From contig CAZPOP010000002.1 in the NCBI GenBank assembly GCA_964588305.1, positions 124,001-188,000 of the forward strand: a stretch of DNA of 64,000 nt. The letters are read 5' to 3'. Below the pieces are notes generated by a model. The model ran no database searches. It saw only the letters and a program-made list of their open reading frames with translations, and was not told the origin of the DNA. This stretch comes from SM1-73 sp964588305. GTDB taxonomy: Bacteria > Zixibacteria > MSB-5A5 > SM1-73. Positions 8,193-16,797 of the stretch are shown one piece after another. The position numbers were made by a program, and so were the translations under genes. The number at the start of each line of letters is the position of its first letter. Position 1 is the stretch's first letter.

Positions 8193-11100
8193 ATGAGAAA
8201 AGCAACTCTATTTTCCCTGATATTTCTTTTTGTGGGTTTCAGTTGGTTTTTAAATCCCGGCATGAAACAGGCAGAAGCCATCACCTCGGTTTACCTGGTT
8301 TCGCCTTCGGACTCGGTCAAGCTCACGACTGCCGCGCCCATTTTCAAGTGGGGGGCAATCAGGGATCCGGGTTTGAAGGAATTGATCAGGAAGTATCGCA
8401 TAGTCGTGGCCCGGGATTATGACCTAACTGACCGGGTTTGGGACGATTCCAGCACACTTCATCCGACTGACACCATAACCTATAAAGGGCCTGATTTTGA
8501 AGAGTGGGAAACCTACTACTGGAGCGTCAGGGTGCAGGTAGATTCGATAACCAGTATAGATACGACGGTGGACACGACTGGTGCAGTAATTGCCATTGAT
8601 ACCACATTCGTCAAGTTATGGTATAAGTTTGTGAGGCCGTTCACCCTGCTGTATTCGACCGCGACATTGATTGAGATTCCCGATAGTCTCAACGGATTTC
8701 CTCAGGATCTGCAGACCATTCAGACGGGAATTAAATGGTCTACTGCTGGGGATACGGTTTTGGTCAATCCAGGAACCTACTATGAAAATATATGGTTGTA
8801 CAAAAAGGGCGTGATGCTGGCAAGCCGGTTTACCCGCGACGGAGATACGGCCACCATCAGAAGCACCATAATCGACGGCAGTAAATCTACTCGAGGGCAG
8901 GGTAAGGGGAGCGTGGTCTACTTCACCTCAAAGGCAGATTCCAGTTCCGGGGTGATCGGGTTTACCATAACAAACGGCACCGGGACGGAAGCCGAGGTGG
9001 GGACGGAGCTTAAGGTCAACGGGGGAGGGATATTCTGCGAGCCGAGATCCACCCCCACTATTGCCTATAACGTGATCACCCGGAACCAAGCAGCGGATGA
9101 TGGCGGCGGGATCTTCTGTAACTACGCAGCACCAAATATACTCAGAAATATCTTCATCGGAAATTCAGCTGGAGGATCAGGCGGGGCAATCCAGTGTTAC
9201 TATTCCATCAAAACACTTCCCCCCGCCGTCTCAAGCCCACCCGGAAGAGAGGGAGAGGAAGATGAAGGAATCGAGGTCATGCCACAAACGACGCTTCCAT
9301 CCTCCGCCGAGTCCAATTCAGAAGCGGAAGCGGGTGATTTGGAGAATTCCCTTTATCCGCGAGATGCTACCGAAGTTCTGCCGGCACTATCCTCCGATCC
9401 TTTGGCCAAGCCGGCAGTCGGTAATCCTCCGGTGGCGATACTGGAATGGTTCGTCAGAAGAGATACCGTGGTTCAAAGGGACAAAATCCTTGTGGGCGAT
9501 ACCATCGTCCTTGATGGGTCCGCTTCCTATGATCCCGACAGCTTGGATGGCGATTCAATATGGCGTTATGAATGGAGAGCTGACAGGTGGCAGAGATGTG
9601 AGAATGCGGATGACTGGAGGACTTACACTATTACATCATTCACTAATCAGAGAACGGTTGAGAAACCTGTCACGGCCGATATGGGCGGGCGCTATAAGAT
9701 CTGGCTGAGGGCTGTGGATACCGAAAGATTGAATGCTACCTCGGATACAGTTTATCTGCACGTTGAGCGTCCTCCAACAGCGGAGGCGGGGGACGGCTTC
9801 GGGATTTCTCCGGGTGATACTGCCTGGCTGGACGGCTCGGGGAGCTGTGATATCAATCCGGGAGAGGATACCTTACTCGCTTTTGTTTGGACCCAGATTG
9901 AAGGACCGGTGAGCGTTACCATTGAGAATCCAGACAGTACAAGGGCATTTTTCGTTGCCCTTGATAACTCATATCTGGGGATATACTACTTCCAACTTGA
10001 GGTAACCGGTCCTGACGGGTTCAGCTTTGATACCGTTAGAGTAGCTTGCTCCAACCAGCCTGAGGCCCTCACTTTTGACAGCCTAGCTGGATTCCAGGTT
10101 GAGGACCTCCTTCCTCTGGACGCCTCCCAATCTTCCGATCCTGACTCCGGCGATTACGTGGAAAGCTTTGAATGGAAGGGAATAAGCCATATCACCTGTC
10201 AAGACACGACGCTTCTAACCATAAACGCCGATCCGACTGAAGAAGTGCAGTATATTCCTGCCAGCAGGGGAGGGGGAATTTACAGACTCGAGCTGCGTGT
10301 GAGAGATTCATTCGGAGTGATAAGCGAACCCGATACTCTGGTAATCTCAGTCCAGCTTATTCCGACCGCTAACGCTGGGCCGGATACGGTGATCAGGCCC
10401 AGCACAAATGCTTATTTGCACGGCTCTGCCTGCGAGGTCAACTGGGATCAGCGGGACTCCTTGCGCTACTGGTGGCAGCAGAATCCTAAGGACAGCATCA
10501 TAGTGGGTTTATATGACAGCCTGGGCGCTCCAAACTCGAGAGTGGCCAACGTGAGGTTAATCACTTCAGTCTCCGGGATATTGCGCTTTGCGCTTAGAGT
10601 GACTGATCCTTACGACAGCGGCCGACCAGAGGATACGGTAAGGGTCATCGTCAATCGGTTTCCTAAAATCGACAGCATAACCCCGAACCTGGCGCAGGTC
10701 AAGTTTTCCGAAGGGGATAGCGTGGGATTAAGAGTGTTTGCTCATGACGATGACGCCGCGTTTTTCGGTGGAGAGTTGATTTACAGCTGGACCATCAAGA
10801 ACTGGCCCAACTCTCCGGACCTCACCTATAAGCCTGAGGTCATAGGCTCTGACACTACTATTGCGAAGTTCGTTCCCTTGAAGCATGGCCAATATCAGTT
10901 TGAGTTAGTGGTGCATGACACTATCTCCAAGAATTACCAAGATCCTTCCGTGGATCCCAGTTTCAATATCAGGACGGTTACGGTCAGGGTCGACACCACT
11001 GTGGCCTATCCTTTGATAATGGAAAACTTGATCTCGTCCAACACCGCCGGCTTAAAGGGTGGGGGTATCGACTGTTTCCAAAGTTCACCGGATATAGTCA

Positions 11101-12455
11101 ACAACATTTTTTACAGCAATAGGAGCGCTTCCTCAGGCGGGGCCATATGTTCCCGATTCCTCTCCTACCCCTATATCGAGCGTAACATCTTCTTCGGCAA
11201 TACGTCCAGTGATTCTACGGGCGGCGGTATTGCCGATTTGCAGGCGGAGTTCTCTCCGGCGGCCAGCATTGGATTCAGGTCGAAAACCGAGGCTTTAACC
11301 AATGATTTTTGGGACAATGCGGGAGGAGATTTCTATCAACGTCCGGCAAACACTTCTGACAATATTTATCTGTATCCTCGTCTGATCGATCCTGAATATG
11401 GAGACTTTACGCTGGATTGCAGCTCACCCTGCCTTGGCGATTCCATAGGATTATTGCTGTGGTTATATCCCGGATCGTGCGAGACGGCTCCGCCGGTAAC
11501 CATGATTTCATTATCTTTGTTTCAGAACCCGGTAGCCACTGCCGTGGCAGACTTTTTGATCAATACGGATGCTCCTTTGAAAGCTCCACCGGCGGGATAC
11601 GTCACCATGGGAGTCAATTCGCCGGCTCCGGTCAATTTCGCCAGCATCTCCCCCACCACCTTCAGGGGGAGTTTTGTCTTCACCGGGAGCGATACGGCGC
11701 ACATATCCGTTTTTGCCAGCTCAGTTCAGGAGCAGGATACTTCCATTGTCCGTGACTTTGCGGTCCAGCTGATCGGGGCGGGCAAGATCGGCAAACTGAC
11801 GAGCCACGATAACCAGCTTGCCGTTTTGTTCCCGCGAGAGGCGGTAAAGGGCGACATCTATGCAACCTGCATACCGGTCTCAGACGATGTGCGATACAGT
11901 TTTGCCGATGATCAAGACAAGGTGGCTTTAGGAGAGGCCTATCAATTGGGTCCGCTCCTAGACTTCCAGAAAGAATTGACCGTCAGCTTTCCCCTTGGTG
12001 GCCAAGATTTGGCCGAAAGGGATAAAAGCTTATTCTCCATCTACCGATATGAAAAAGACGGTTGGGAGAAGCAGTCATGCTTTCTGGATGGAAACTCAGT
12101 GTGTGCCAGGGTAAGCAGGTTAGGAGTTTTCAGATTGATTTATGATGCCGACCAGGAACAGCTCGCCGCAATTCCAAGAACCTACCAGCTTTTCCAGAAC
12201 TATCCCAACCCCTTCAACCCTCAGACCTTGATAAAATATGATCTGCCTCACCCGGGCCACGTCAATATAACGGTTTACAACATCCTGGGTCAAAAGGTAA
12301 AGGTCTTGGTGGATGAGGATCAAAGGGCAGGCCACAGGTCCGTGAATTGGGATGGAACAGATGATAGAGGAGAAGATGCGGCCTCAGGCATTTACTTTTA
12401 TAAGATAGACACTGCCGAATTTGAAAAGACCAATAAGATGGTCCTTTTGAAATAG
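8193..12455 (+). CDS. Giant secreted beta-helix / PKD protein with T9SS-type C-terminal sorting domain
   Basis: A 1420-residue exported protein. Residues 1-29 are a signal peptide ending QAEA. A fibronectin-like segment (about 30-135) is followed by a right-handed beta-helix start (IPDSLNGFPQDLQTIQTGI, about 165) with parallel-helix turns such as GGGIFCEPRSTPTIAYNVI up to about 345. A low-complexity Ser/Glu linker and about five PKD/Ig-like domains (about 405-935; e.g. IVLDGSASYDPDS, AWLDGSGSCD) come next. Helix turns then resume (SSNTAGLKGGGIDCF, about 940-1010). The last 90 residues are the FlgD-like sorting domain: LFQNYPNPFNPQT, VYNILGQKVK, SGIYFYKI and final MVLLK. Gram-negative FCB bacteria export such proteins by type IX secretion. 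It probably acts as an adhesin or polysaccharide-binding protein; no catalytic site was identified. A GAGGGAGAG site precedes the ATG. Confidence 0.85.
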   Translation: MRKATLFSLIFLFVGFSWFLNPGMKQAEAITSVYLVSPSDSVKLTTAAPIFKWGAIRDPGLKELIRKYRIVVARDYDLTDRVWDDSSTLHPTDTITYKGPDFEEWETYYWSVRVQVDSITSIDTTVDTTGAVIAIDTTFVKLWYKFVRPFTLLYSTATLIEIPDSLNGFPQDLQTIQTGIKWSTAGDTVLVNPGTYYENIWLYKKGVMLASRFTRDGDTATIRSTIIDGSKSTRGQGKGSVVYFTSKADSSSGVIGFTITNGTGTEAEVGTELKVNGGGIFCEPRSTPTIAYNVITRNQAADDGGGIFCNYAAPNILRNIFIGNSAGGSGGAIQCYYSIKTLPPAVSSPPGREGEEDEGIEVMPQTTLPSSAESNSEAEAGDLENSLYPRDATEVLPALSSDPLAKPAVGNPPVAILEWFVRRDTVVQRDKILVGDTIVLDGSASYDPDSLDGDSIWRYEWRADRWQRCENADDWRTYTITSFTNQRTVEKPVTADMGGRYKIWLRAVDTERLNATSDTVYLHVERPPTAEAGDGFGISPGDTAWLDGSGSCDINPGEDTLLAFVWTQIEGPVSVTIENPDSTRAFFVALDNSYLGIYYFQLEVTGPDGFSFDTVRVACSNQPEALTFDSLAGFQVEDLLPLDASQSSDPDSGDYVESFEWKGISHITCQDTTLLTINADPTEEVQYIPASRGGGIYRLELRVRDSFGVISEPDTLVISVQLIPTANAGPDTVIRPSTNAYLHGSACEVNWDQRDSLRYWWQQNPKDSIIVGLYDSLGAPNSRVANVRLITSVSGILRFALRVTDPYDSGRPEDTVRVIVNRFPKIDSITPNLAQVKFSEGDSVGLRVFAHDDDAAFFGGELIYSWTIKNWPNSPDLTYKPEVIGSDTTIAKFVPLKHGQYQFELVVHDTISKNYQDPSVDPSFNIRTVTVRVDTTVAYPLIMENLISSNTAGLKGGGIDCFQSSPDIVNNIFYSNRSASSGGAICSRFLSYPYIERNIFFGNTSSDSTGGGIADLQAEFSPAASIGFRSKTEALTNDFWDNAGGDFYQRPANTSDNIYLYPRLIDPEYGDFTLDCSSPCLGDSIGLLLWLYPGSCETAPPVTMISLSLFQNPVATAVADFLINTDAPLKAPPAGYVTMGVNSPAPVNFASISPTTFRGSFVFTGSDTAHISVFASSVQEQDTSIVRDFAVQLIGAGKIGKLTSHDNQLAVLFPREAVKGDIYATCIPVSDDVRYSFADDQDKVALGEAYQLGPLLDFQKELTVSFPLGGQDLAERDKSLFSIYRYEKDGWEKQSCFLDGNSVCARVSRLGVFRLIYDADQEQLAAIPRTYQLFQNYPNPFNPQTLIKYDLPHPGHVNITVYNILGQKVKVLVDEDQRAGHRSVNWDGTDDRGEDAASGIYFYKIDTAEFEKTNKMVLLK

Positions 12456-12490
12456 ATCAAGGGTCAACGGATTAAGTAAAGGAGATTAAA

Positions 12491-13096
12491 ATGCAAAAGA
12501 GATGGTTTATTCTGATTGCGCTTTTGACGGGAACACTCCTTTTTTCCTTAAGCTGTGAGGAAAAGGGAGTAGAAAGGGTTACCGCAAGTGAATTGATTGA
12601 GAAGGGATGGCAGAAATTCGAGGCTGGTAACTTTGTCAGTGCGGAATCAGACTTCACCGCGGCGTTGAGCATTTCCACCAATGCCACCGATTCCAGCGGT
12701 ACCTTCCTGGGATTGGGCTGGACGCAGCTGAGGCAAATCCAGGCGGGGCTGGCGGAAAACAGCTTCGTTGAATATCTCAGCCGTGGCCCTGGGAGAAATG
12801 ATGGCAGAGCGGGGCTTGCCTTAGCCTATTGGGCGCAAGGAAAGTTCCAGAGCGCAATTGATACCGCCAATGCGGTGCTATCCTCCGATGCTTCGTGGGC
12901 CTTTGGTCATGACGGCTCCATAAACTGCTTAGACCTGGGTCTTCTCTTGGCACAAAGTTACTATTCTCTGGCCGATTACAGCGCAAGTTTGAATGCCGTC
13001 CGGCAATACTTCGACTCTGGCTTCAATGCCGATACCGATACCGCTGAGGGAAGAACAGAGTTGGCAGACAAGATAGAGAGCTTGTGGACAGGTTGA
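12491..13096 (+). CDS. TPR-containing lipoprotein
   Basis: A 201-residue lipoprotein: signal peptide with lipobox LFSLSC (lipidated Cys at about residue 21), then tetratricopeptide-like helices (ELIEKGWQKFEAGNFVSAESDFTAAL, GLALAYWAQGKFQSAIDTANAVL, LAQSYYSLADYSASLNAV). TPR lipoproteins usually scaffold envelope complexes. It starts 35 bp after the giant beta-helix gene, with AAAGGAG six bases before its ATG, and ends just before a terminator, so the two genes share the promoter at 8088. A role in handling or anchoring the giant protein is plausible but unproven. Confidence 0.8.
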   Translation: MQKRWFILIALLTGTLLFSLSCEEKGVERVTASELIEKGWQKFEAGNFVSAESDFTAALSISTNATDSSGTFLGLGWTQLRQIQAGLAENSFVEYLSRGPGRNDGRAGLALAYWAQGKFQSAIDTANAVLSSDASWAFGHDGSINCLDLGLLLAQSYYSLADYSASLNAVRQYFDSGFNADTDTAEGRTELADKIESLWTG

Positions 13097-13128
13097 GAGA
13101 CTAGTTCTGTCACTTGCAGAAAAGATGG

Positions 13129-13174
13129 ATAGGGGTTTTGGGTTTTGAGTCTTGACTCTTGCCCCTATTTTTTT
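13129..13174 (+). terminator. Rho-independent terminator after the TPR lipoprotein
   Basis: Stem ATAGGGG (13129-13135) pairs with CCCCTAT (13162-13168) and is followed by a run of seven T. The loop contains a nested GAGTC-TT-GACTC hairpin. It closes the two-gene unit beginning at the 8088 promoter. Confidence 0.75.
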
Positions 13175-13822
13175 GATCCTGAGAAGATAACCCCCTCCTG
13201 ACGAGAGCGTCAGTGCGCTACATAAGAAAGATGCATCCGAGACAAAGTTTCAGATTCCTCCGGTATGGCGAATCATCGGCTTCCTCCATCCGTCAACCTT
13301 AAAACTCCCATGAACGGAACAACCGGATTCCGGCTCCCCGGCGCAGTTGCCTGATGTTTCGTCTTCATTTTGGAATAATACTTCAATCATATCTACACCA
13401 GTTCCAAGAATATCAAGGATTCATACTCATTGGGGGCGAATCAGGATACCAACGGAAAAACCGCCTGTGAGATGGTGAATCCACGGTCGTTTCATCCCCA
13501 ACAGGTGCTGCTTGCTGAAAAGGTGTAACAAATTCGGACGCTCGTAGCAATATTGTTACCAGGCTTGAATTGTGATTTTTACAACGCTTGACAAACAAAA
13601 GACTTAGTCGCTGTAACATCAGCGTTACGCTTTTTCGGAGCGTTTTTCACTCAAATCGTGGCCCAGTCCATAATCCCTTATAAACAAAGGGGATTCAGCG
13701 AAGCAGGAGACAACGGGAAATTGGGCATGGGAATTGCTGTTCAAATCCTGAGCAAGGAATGAGCGAAGAATGTAACAAATCTATGACAGGAAAAGCATTG
13801 CTCGAAGAGGCTTTGAACGAAG
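13175..13822. other. Gene-poor spacer
   Basis: About 650 bp with no supported gene. A small perfect hairpin CTGACG-AGAG-CGTCAG lies near 13198-13213, and a few GTAACA-type repeats lie around 13526-13625. Short open frames on the minus strand have no ribosome site or domain. Confidence 0.45.
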
Positions 13823-14185
13823 ATGACAATAAAGGAGTTGCAGGACCAGATTGTGGAGGCTGCACTTGAAGTCCACAAGAACATGGGTTTGGGTTTTCAG
13901 GAGTCTGCCTATAGTCAGGCTTTAGCAGTTGAACTTGACTTAAGAAAAATCGCATATGAGAGAAAAAAGAACATAAAGTTGTCATATAAGGGGAGTGTGG
14001 CTGGGGAATACACCTTGGAATTTGTGGTAGACGGAAAAATCATCGCAATGGTCAAAGCGGGTGAGCCTCTAAATGATGTGGACGAATCCAAGATGCGAAG
14101 CTTTCTGAAGGCTACAAAACTCAACATGGGAATGATCTTGGATTTCGGGAAGGAAACTCTGGAGATAAAGAATGTGATGAGGTAG
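13823..14185 (+). CDS. GxxExxY protein
   Basis: A 120-residue member of the GxxExxY family (TIGR04256), related to the PD-(D/E)xK nuclease fold. The defining motif is seen as GFQESAY near residue 24, followed by the nuclease-like core EYTLEFVVDGKIIAMVKAGEPL and the C-terminal FGKETLEIKNV. The usual lysine of a catalytic E-x-K is replaced around IAMVKAG, so activity is uncertain. Members are widespread, often scattered near mobile DNA or between unrelated operons; no confirmed role is known. The ribosome site is weak (GAGGC). Confidence 0.82.
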   Translation: MTIKELQDQIVEAALEVHKNMGLGFQESAYSQALAVELDLRKIAYERKKNIKLSYKGSVAGEYTLEFVVDGKIIAMVKAGEPLNDVDESKMRSFLKATKLNMGMILDFGKETLEIKNVMR

Positions 14186-14243
14186 AAGGTACGGGCACAC
14201 CTGATGCAAACCCTAACCCAATGAGTGGAAGGAGGTGAACAAG

Positions 14244-14333
14244 TTGCCAGCCAAGAAGAAGAAAACAGTTAAGAAGACAGCCAAGAAAAAGACAACTAAG
14301 AAGAAAACCACAAAGAAGAAGAAGAAAAAGTAG
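14244..14333 (+). CDS. 29-residue lysine/threonine-rich mini-protein
   Basis: TTG start at 14244 with a strong GGAGGTGAAC site nine bases upstream, then 29 codons to TAG. By my translation the product has 18 lysines, 6 threonines and no acidic residue, arranged as (K)n-T-T/T-A/T-V blocks beginning PAKKKK. It resembles the tails of bacterial histone-H1-like proteins (Hc1, AlgP) and may bind nucleic acid. A clean terminator follows within 40 bp. The strong ribosome site and terminator are the reasons to believe it; the low-complexity A-rich sequence is the reason for doubt. Confidence 0.55.
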   Translation: MPAKKKKTVKKTAKKKTTKKKTTKKKKKK

Positions 14334-14370
14334 AAGTAGACATCCAAGCTTGTCTTTTGCAGTAAAAGAG

Positions 14371-14405
14371 ATCCCTTCACTTATGGTGAGGGGATTTTCT
14401 TTTTT
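14371..14405 (+). terminator. Rho-independent terminator after the mini-protein
   Basis: Ten-base stem ATCCCTTCAC / GTGAGGGGAT (one G-T pair) with a four-base loop TTAT-type, followed by TTTTCTTTTTT. It ends the unit containing the GxxExxY gene and the lysine-rich mini-protein. Confidence 0.8.
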
Positions 14406-14703
14406 CCGGACATTGCCAAAAAAGTCCAGGAAAGAGACTTGCAGGGTGATAACACAGAATAACAAAGCAGAAGTGGAAAGCCGCCTTCCGCCGTACCTAT
14501 GCTCCGCGATTCTATGAAGGAATCAGCTCGAGAGTAAAAGTGCGGGATCCTGGTGCCATCCGTGGAGCGGGTGCAAGGAGGTCAGAATTCTAAATGCTCA
14601 AATCCGTGGTTCATAGGTTCTGGTTCGAACTGGGAATCATTGGACAAGCGCTGCGCCCCCGAGGAGGCTGACAAATCGCCAGTCCCCTCTATACTTTTTT
14701 TGG

Positions 14704-14731
14704 TTGACAAACCTGTGAGAATACTTATCCT
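14704..14731 (+). promoter_or_regulatory. Promoter of the PTS IIC-IID genes
   Basis: Exact TTGACA at 14704-14709, 16-bp spacer, TATCCT at 14726-14731 (4 of 6). Predicted start of transcription is about 14738, 50 nt before the IIC start codon. Confidence 0.6.
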
Positions 14732-14788
14732 TCACTTGATTTTTTGTGAGCGCATGAAGTGTCCGGATCGCACGGAAGGCTGCTGCCC

Positions 14789-15475
14789 ATGGTAGAAGGG
14801 ATCATCTTGGTGACTATATTCGGGGGGCTGGCTGCTTTGGACAGGACCGAGGCTTACCAGACGATGCTCTCCCAGCCCCTGGTCATCGGGTTGATAGTGG
14901 GTTTGATTCTGAAGGATATTCAGGCAGGCATAAAGATCGGAATCCTACTCCAGCTTATCTACCTGTGGGTCCTGCCCATTGGAAGCGCTGTTTTCCCGGA
15001 TCCTGCTATAGGGGGAACCGTGGGCACCTTTGGCTTCATTGCTCTTCTAAGATCCTTCCCTGATAGATCCTCCACGGTTTTGTTTTTCACCCTCGTTTAC
15101 ACCGCAGCCTTCACGTTGTTTGCCGGCTGGACTCTGATAAAACAAAGGGAGCTTAACCTGAAACTGATCCGAAAAGCCGATTTCTATGCTAAAGAAGCCC
15201 AAACTTCAAAGATCAAGACCCTCTTCCGGTGGGGGCTTCTTGGTTCCTTCGCCAGGGGGATCATCCTGACCGGTTTGGGAATCCTGGGTGTTTTCATTTT
15301 GATTAAACCGGTTATAGGACTCTCTGCCTTTCTCCCGGATCGTTATCTTGACGGCCTTGAGATTCCTCTCCTGGGATTTGGGATTGGGACCATGTTTCAC
15401 TTTTTCGGGAAAAGAAAGAACCTTGCGTGGTTGGGTGTGGGTTTAGCTTTGGGAGTCGTTTTCATTTTTGTTTAG
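14789..15475 (+). CDS. Mannose/sorbose-family PTS permease, EIIC subunit
   Basis: A 228-residue polytopic membrane protein of the EII-Man family, the channel part of a PEP-dependent sugar phosphotransferase system. Hydrophobic helices are clear (VEGIILVTIFGGLAAL, LVIGLIVGLILKDIQAGIKIGILLQLIYLWVLPIG). The conserved family segment G-x-x-x-P-D-P-A-I-G-G-T is present as GSAVFPDPAIGGT. The ATG at 14789 has GGAAGG ten bases upstream. The IID subunit follows 58 bp later, but no EIIA, EIIB, HPr or EI gene is visible. The sugar cannot be told from the sequence. Confidence 0.85.
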   Translation: MVEGIILVTIFGGLAALDRTEAYQTMLSQPLVIGLIVGLILKDIQAGIKIGILLQLIYLWVLPIGSAVFPDPAIGGTVGTFGFIALLRSFPDRSSTVLFFTLVYTAAFTLFAGWTLIKQRELNLKLIRKADFYAKEAQTSKIKTLFRWGLLGSFARGIILTGLGILGVFILIKPVIGLSAFLPDRYLDGLEIPLLGFGIGTMFHFFGKRKNLAWLGVGLALGVVFIFV

Positions 15476-15533
15476 GGGTTTACTGCACGGACAATGTTGG
15501 ATAGAAGTCCGCTCTGAGTGAGGATTTTCACGT

Positions 15534-16271
15534 ATGGAGAAAATCTCAAGACTTGATCTTTTAAGATTGTACCTACGATCCTTTTTCGTCCAGACTGGTT
15601 GGAATTTCGAGAGAATGATGGCCTTCGGATTCACCTGGATTCTTCTTCCTCTTATGGAAAAGTTGTGTCCAGCCAAAGAGGAAAAGGAAAAGTTCTTAAG
15701 GAGGCATCTTTCCTCCTTCAATGCCAATCCCTATCTGGCTACCTATGCTGTGGGAGCAGTAGCCAAGTTGGAAGAGACCCGGGTTTCCTCGGAAAAGATC
15801 AGCAGATTCAGGGATTCCCTGAGGGGTCCTCTGGGGGCTCTGGGGGATAATCTGATATGGGTGAACGTAAGATCGGCTCTTCTGATCTTGGGAATAATCC
15901 TGGCCTCAACCGTTGGCGCGCTTGGAGTCGTTGTCTTCTGGCTTCTCTACAACATTTATCAGGTCTATCTTCGGGGGCGGGGGCTTACTAAGGGATATGC
16001 TCTGGGCTCAAACGTAGCCTCTGACCTTCGATCCCGGTACTATCCCCAGATGATCAAATGGATCAGCCGGATGGGTGCAGTTTTTCTGGGACTCTTTTTT
16101 CTGTTGAAATTGAATGACAGGATTTCGGAAGGGGCGGAGAATCCAATTGTTTTTGTCGTCATAGTTTTTCTCTCAATCTTAGGATTCAGAAAAAACATCA
16201 ATCCCAATTACGTATTATTAGCCGGCGTTTTGTTTTATCTTTTGGCAAGATGGACAATCCTTTTGGTCTGA
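15534..16271 (+). CDS. Mannose/sorbose-family PTS permease, EIID subunit
   Basis: A 245-residue EIID protein. The N-terminal YLRSFFVQTGWNFERMMAFGF and the FNANPYLATYAVGAVAKLEE segment are hallmarks of the family (IID proteins typically carry F-N-T-N-P and an LEE motif). The C-terminal half has three or four transmembrane helices. It forms the permease with the EIIC encoded just upstream; GAGG lies about nine bases before the ATG. The missing cytoplasmic components must be elsewhere in the genome or absent. Confidence 0.87.
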   Translation: MEKISRLDLLRLYLRSFFVQTGWNFERMMAFGFTWILLPLMEKLCPAKEEKEKFLRRHLSSFNANPYLATYAVGAVAKLEETRVSSEKISRFRDSLRGPLGALGDNLIWVNVRSALLILGIILASTVGALGVVVFWLLYNIYQVYLRGRGLTKGYALGSNVASDLRSRYYPQMIKWISRMGAVFLGLFFLLKLNDRISEGAENPIVFVVIVFLSILGFRKNINPNYVLLAGVLFYLLARWTILLV

Positions 16272-16319
16272 CCTGTCTTCCTTGTTATGCCAATTTCGAT
16301 CCAGAACCGAAAAGAACAT

Positions 16320-16733
16320 ATGCTTAGGCAAACCATACAGAAGCTATTCTCTTTCAAATTAATTGCCCTGCTTTATGCGGCCCTGATTGTCGTGATTTCC
16401 AGTCTACCCAAGATTACCCCTCCTCCTCTGGGATTTCGGTTTGAGGACAAGGTCTATCATTTTGCAGAATACTCAATATTCTCCTTTCTCTTGTTCTTAG
16501 CCTTTTTCAAAGCCAAAACGGATTTCTTCAGAAGGAACGTATTTATTTTCTCCTCCTTAATCGGGATAATTTTCGCCTACTCAGATGAATTCCATCAGAG
16601 GTTCGTGCCTGGAAGGTTCTACGATCTTTACGATTTCTTGGCAGACTGCCTGGGCGTGGTCCTGATTCAAGCCGTCCTGTGGATTTATCTTGAATGGAAG
16701 AGTCCTAGGGCCGTTACGAAAGATGGGCGTTGA
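16320..16733 (+). CDS. VanZ-like membrane protein
   Basis: A 137-residue protein (ATG at 16320; an in-frame ATG at 16287 is possible but neither start has a good ribosome site). It has four transmembrane helices and the VanZ-family signature: D-K-V-x-H-F near FRFEDKVYHFAEYSIFSF, then SDEFHQRFVPGRFYDLYDFLADCLG. VanZ homologues are common; one confers teicoplanin resistance, but most have no proven function. It is co-directional with the PTS genes, 48 bp downstream of EIID. It shows no sign of a glycopeptide-resistance cluster, so I give it no resistance role. Confidence 0.85.
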   Translation: MLRQTIQKLFSFKLIALLYAALIVVISSLPKITPPPLGFRFEDKVYHFAEYSIFSFLLFLAFFKAKTDFFRRNVFIFSSLIGIIFAYSDEFHQRFVPGRFYDLYDFLADCLGVVLIQAVLWIYLEWKSPRAVTKDGR

Positions 16734-16797
16734 TCCTGAAGCCTGTTTTCCAGAGGTGTTGGAGTGAATCATTCGAACGATCGATCCTCAGGCTACT

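Noticed and set aside
16320..16733. Glycopeptide-resistance function for the VanZ-like protein
   Set aside because: Only the family fold is present; no vanHAX-type genes are nearby, and most VanZ-family proteins are not resistance genes.
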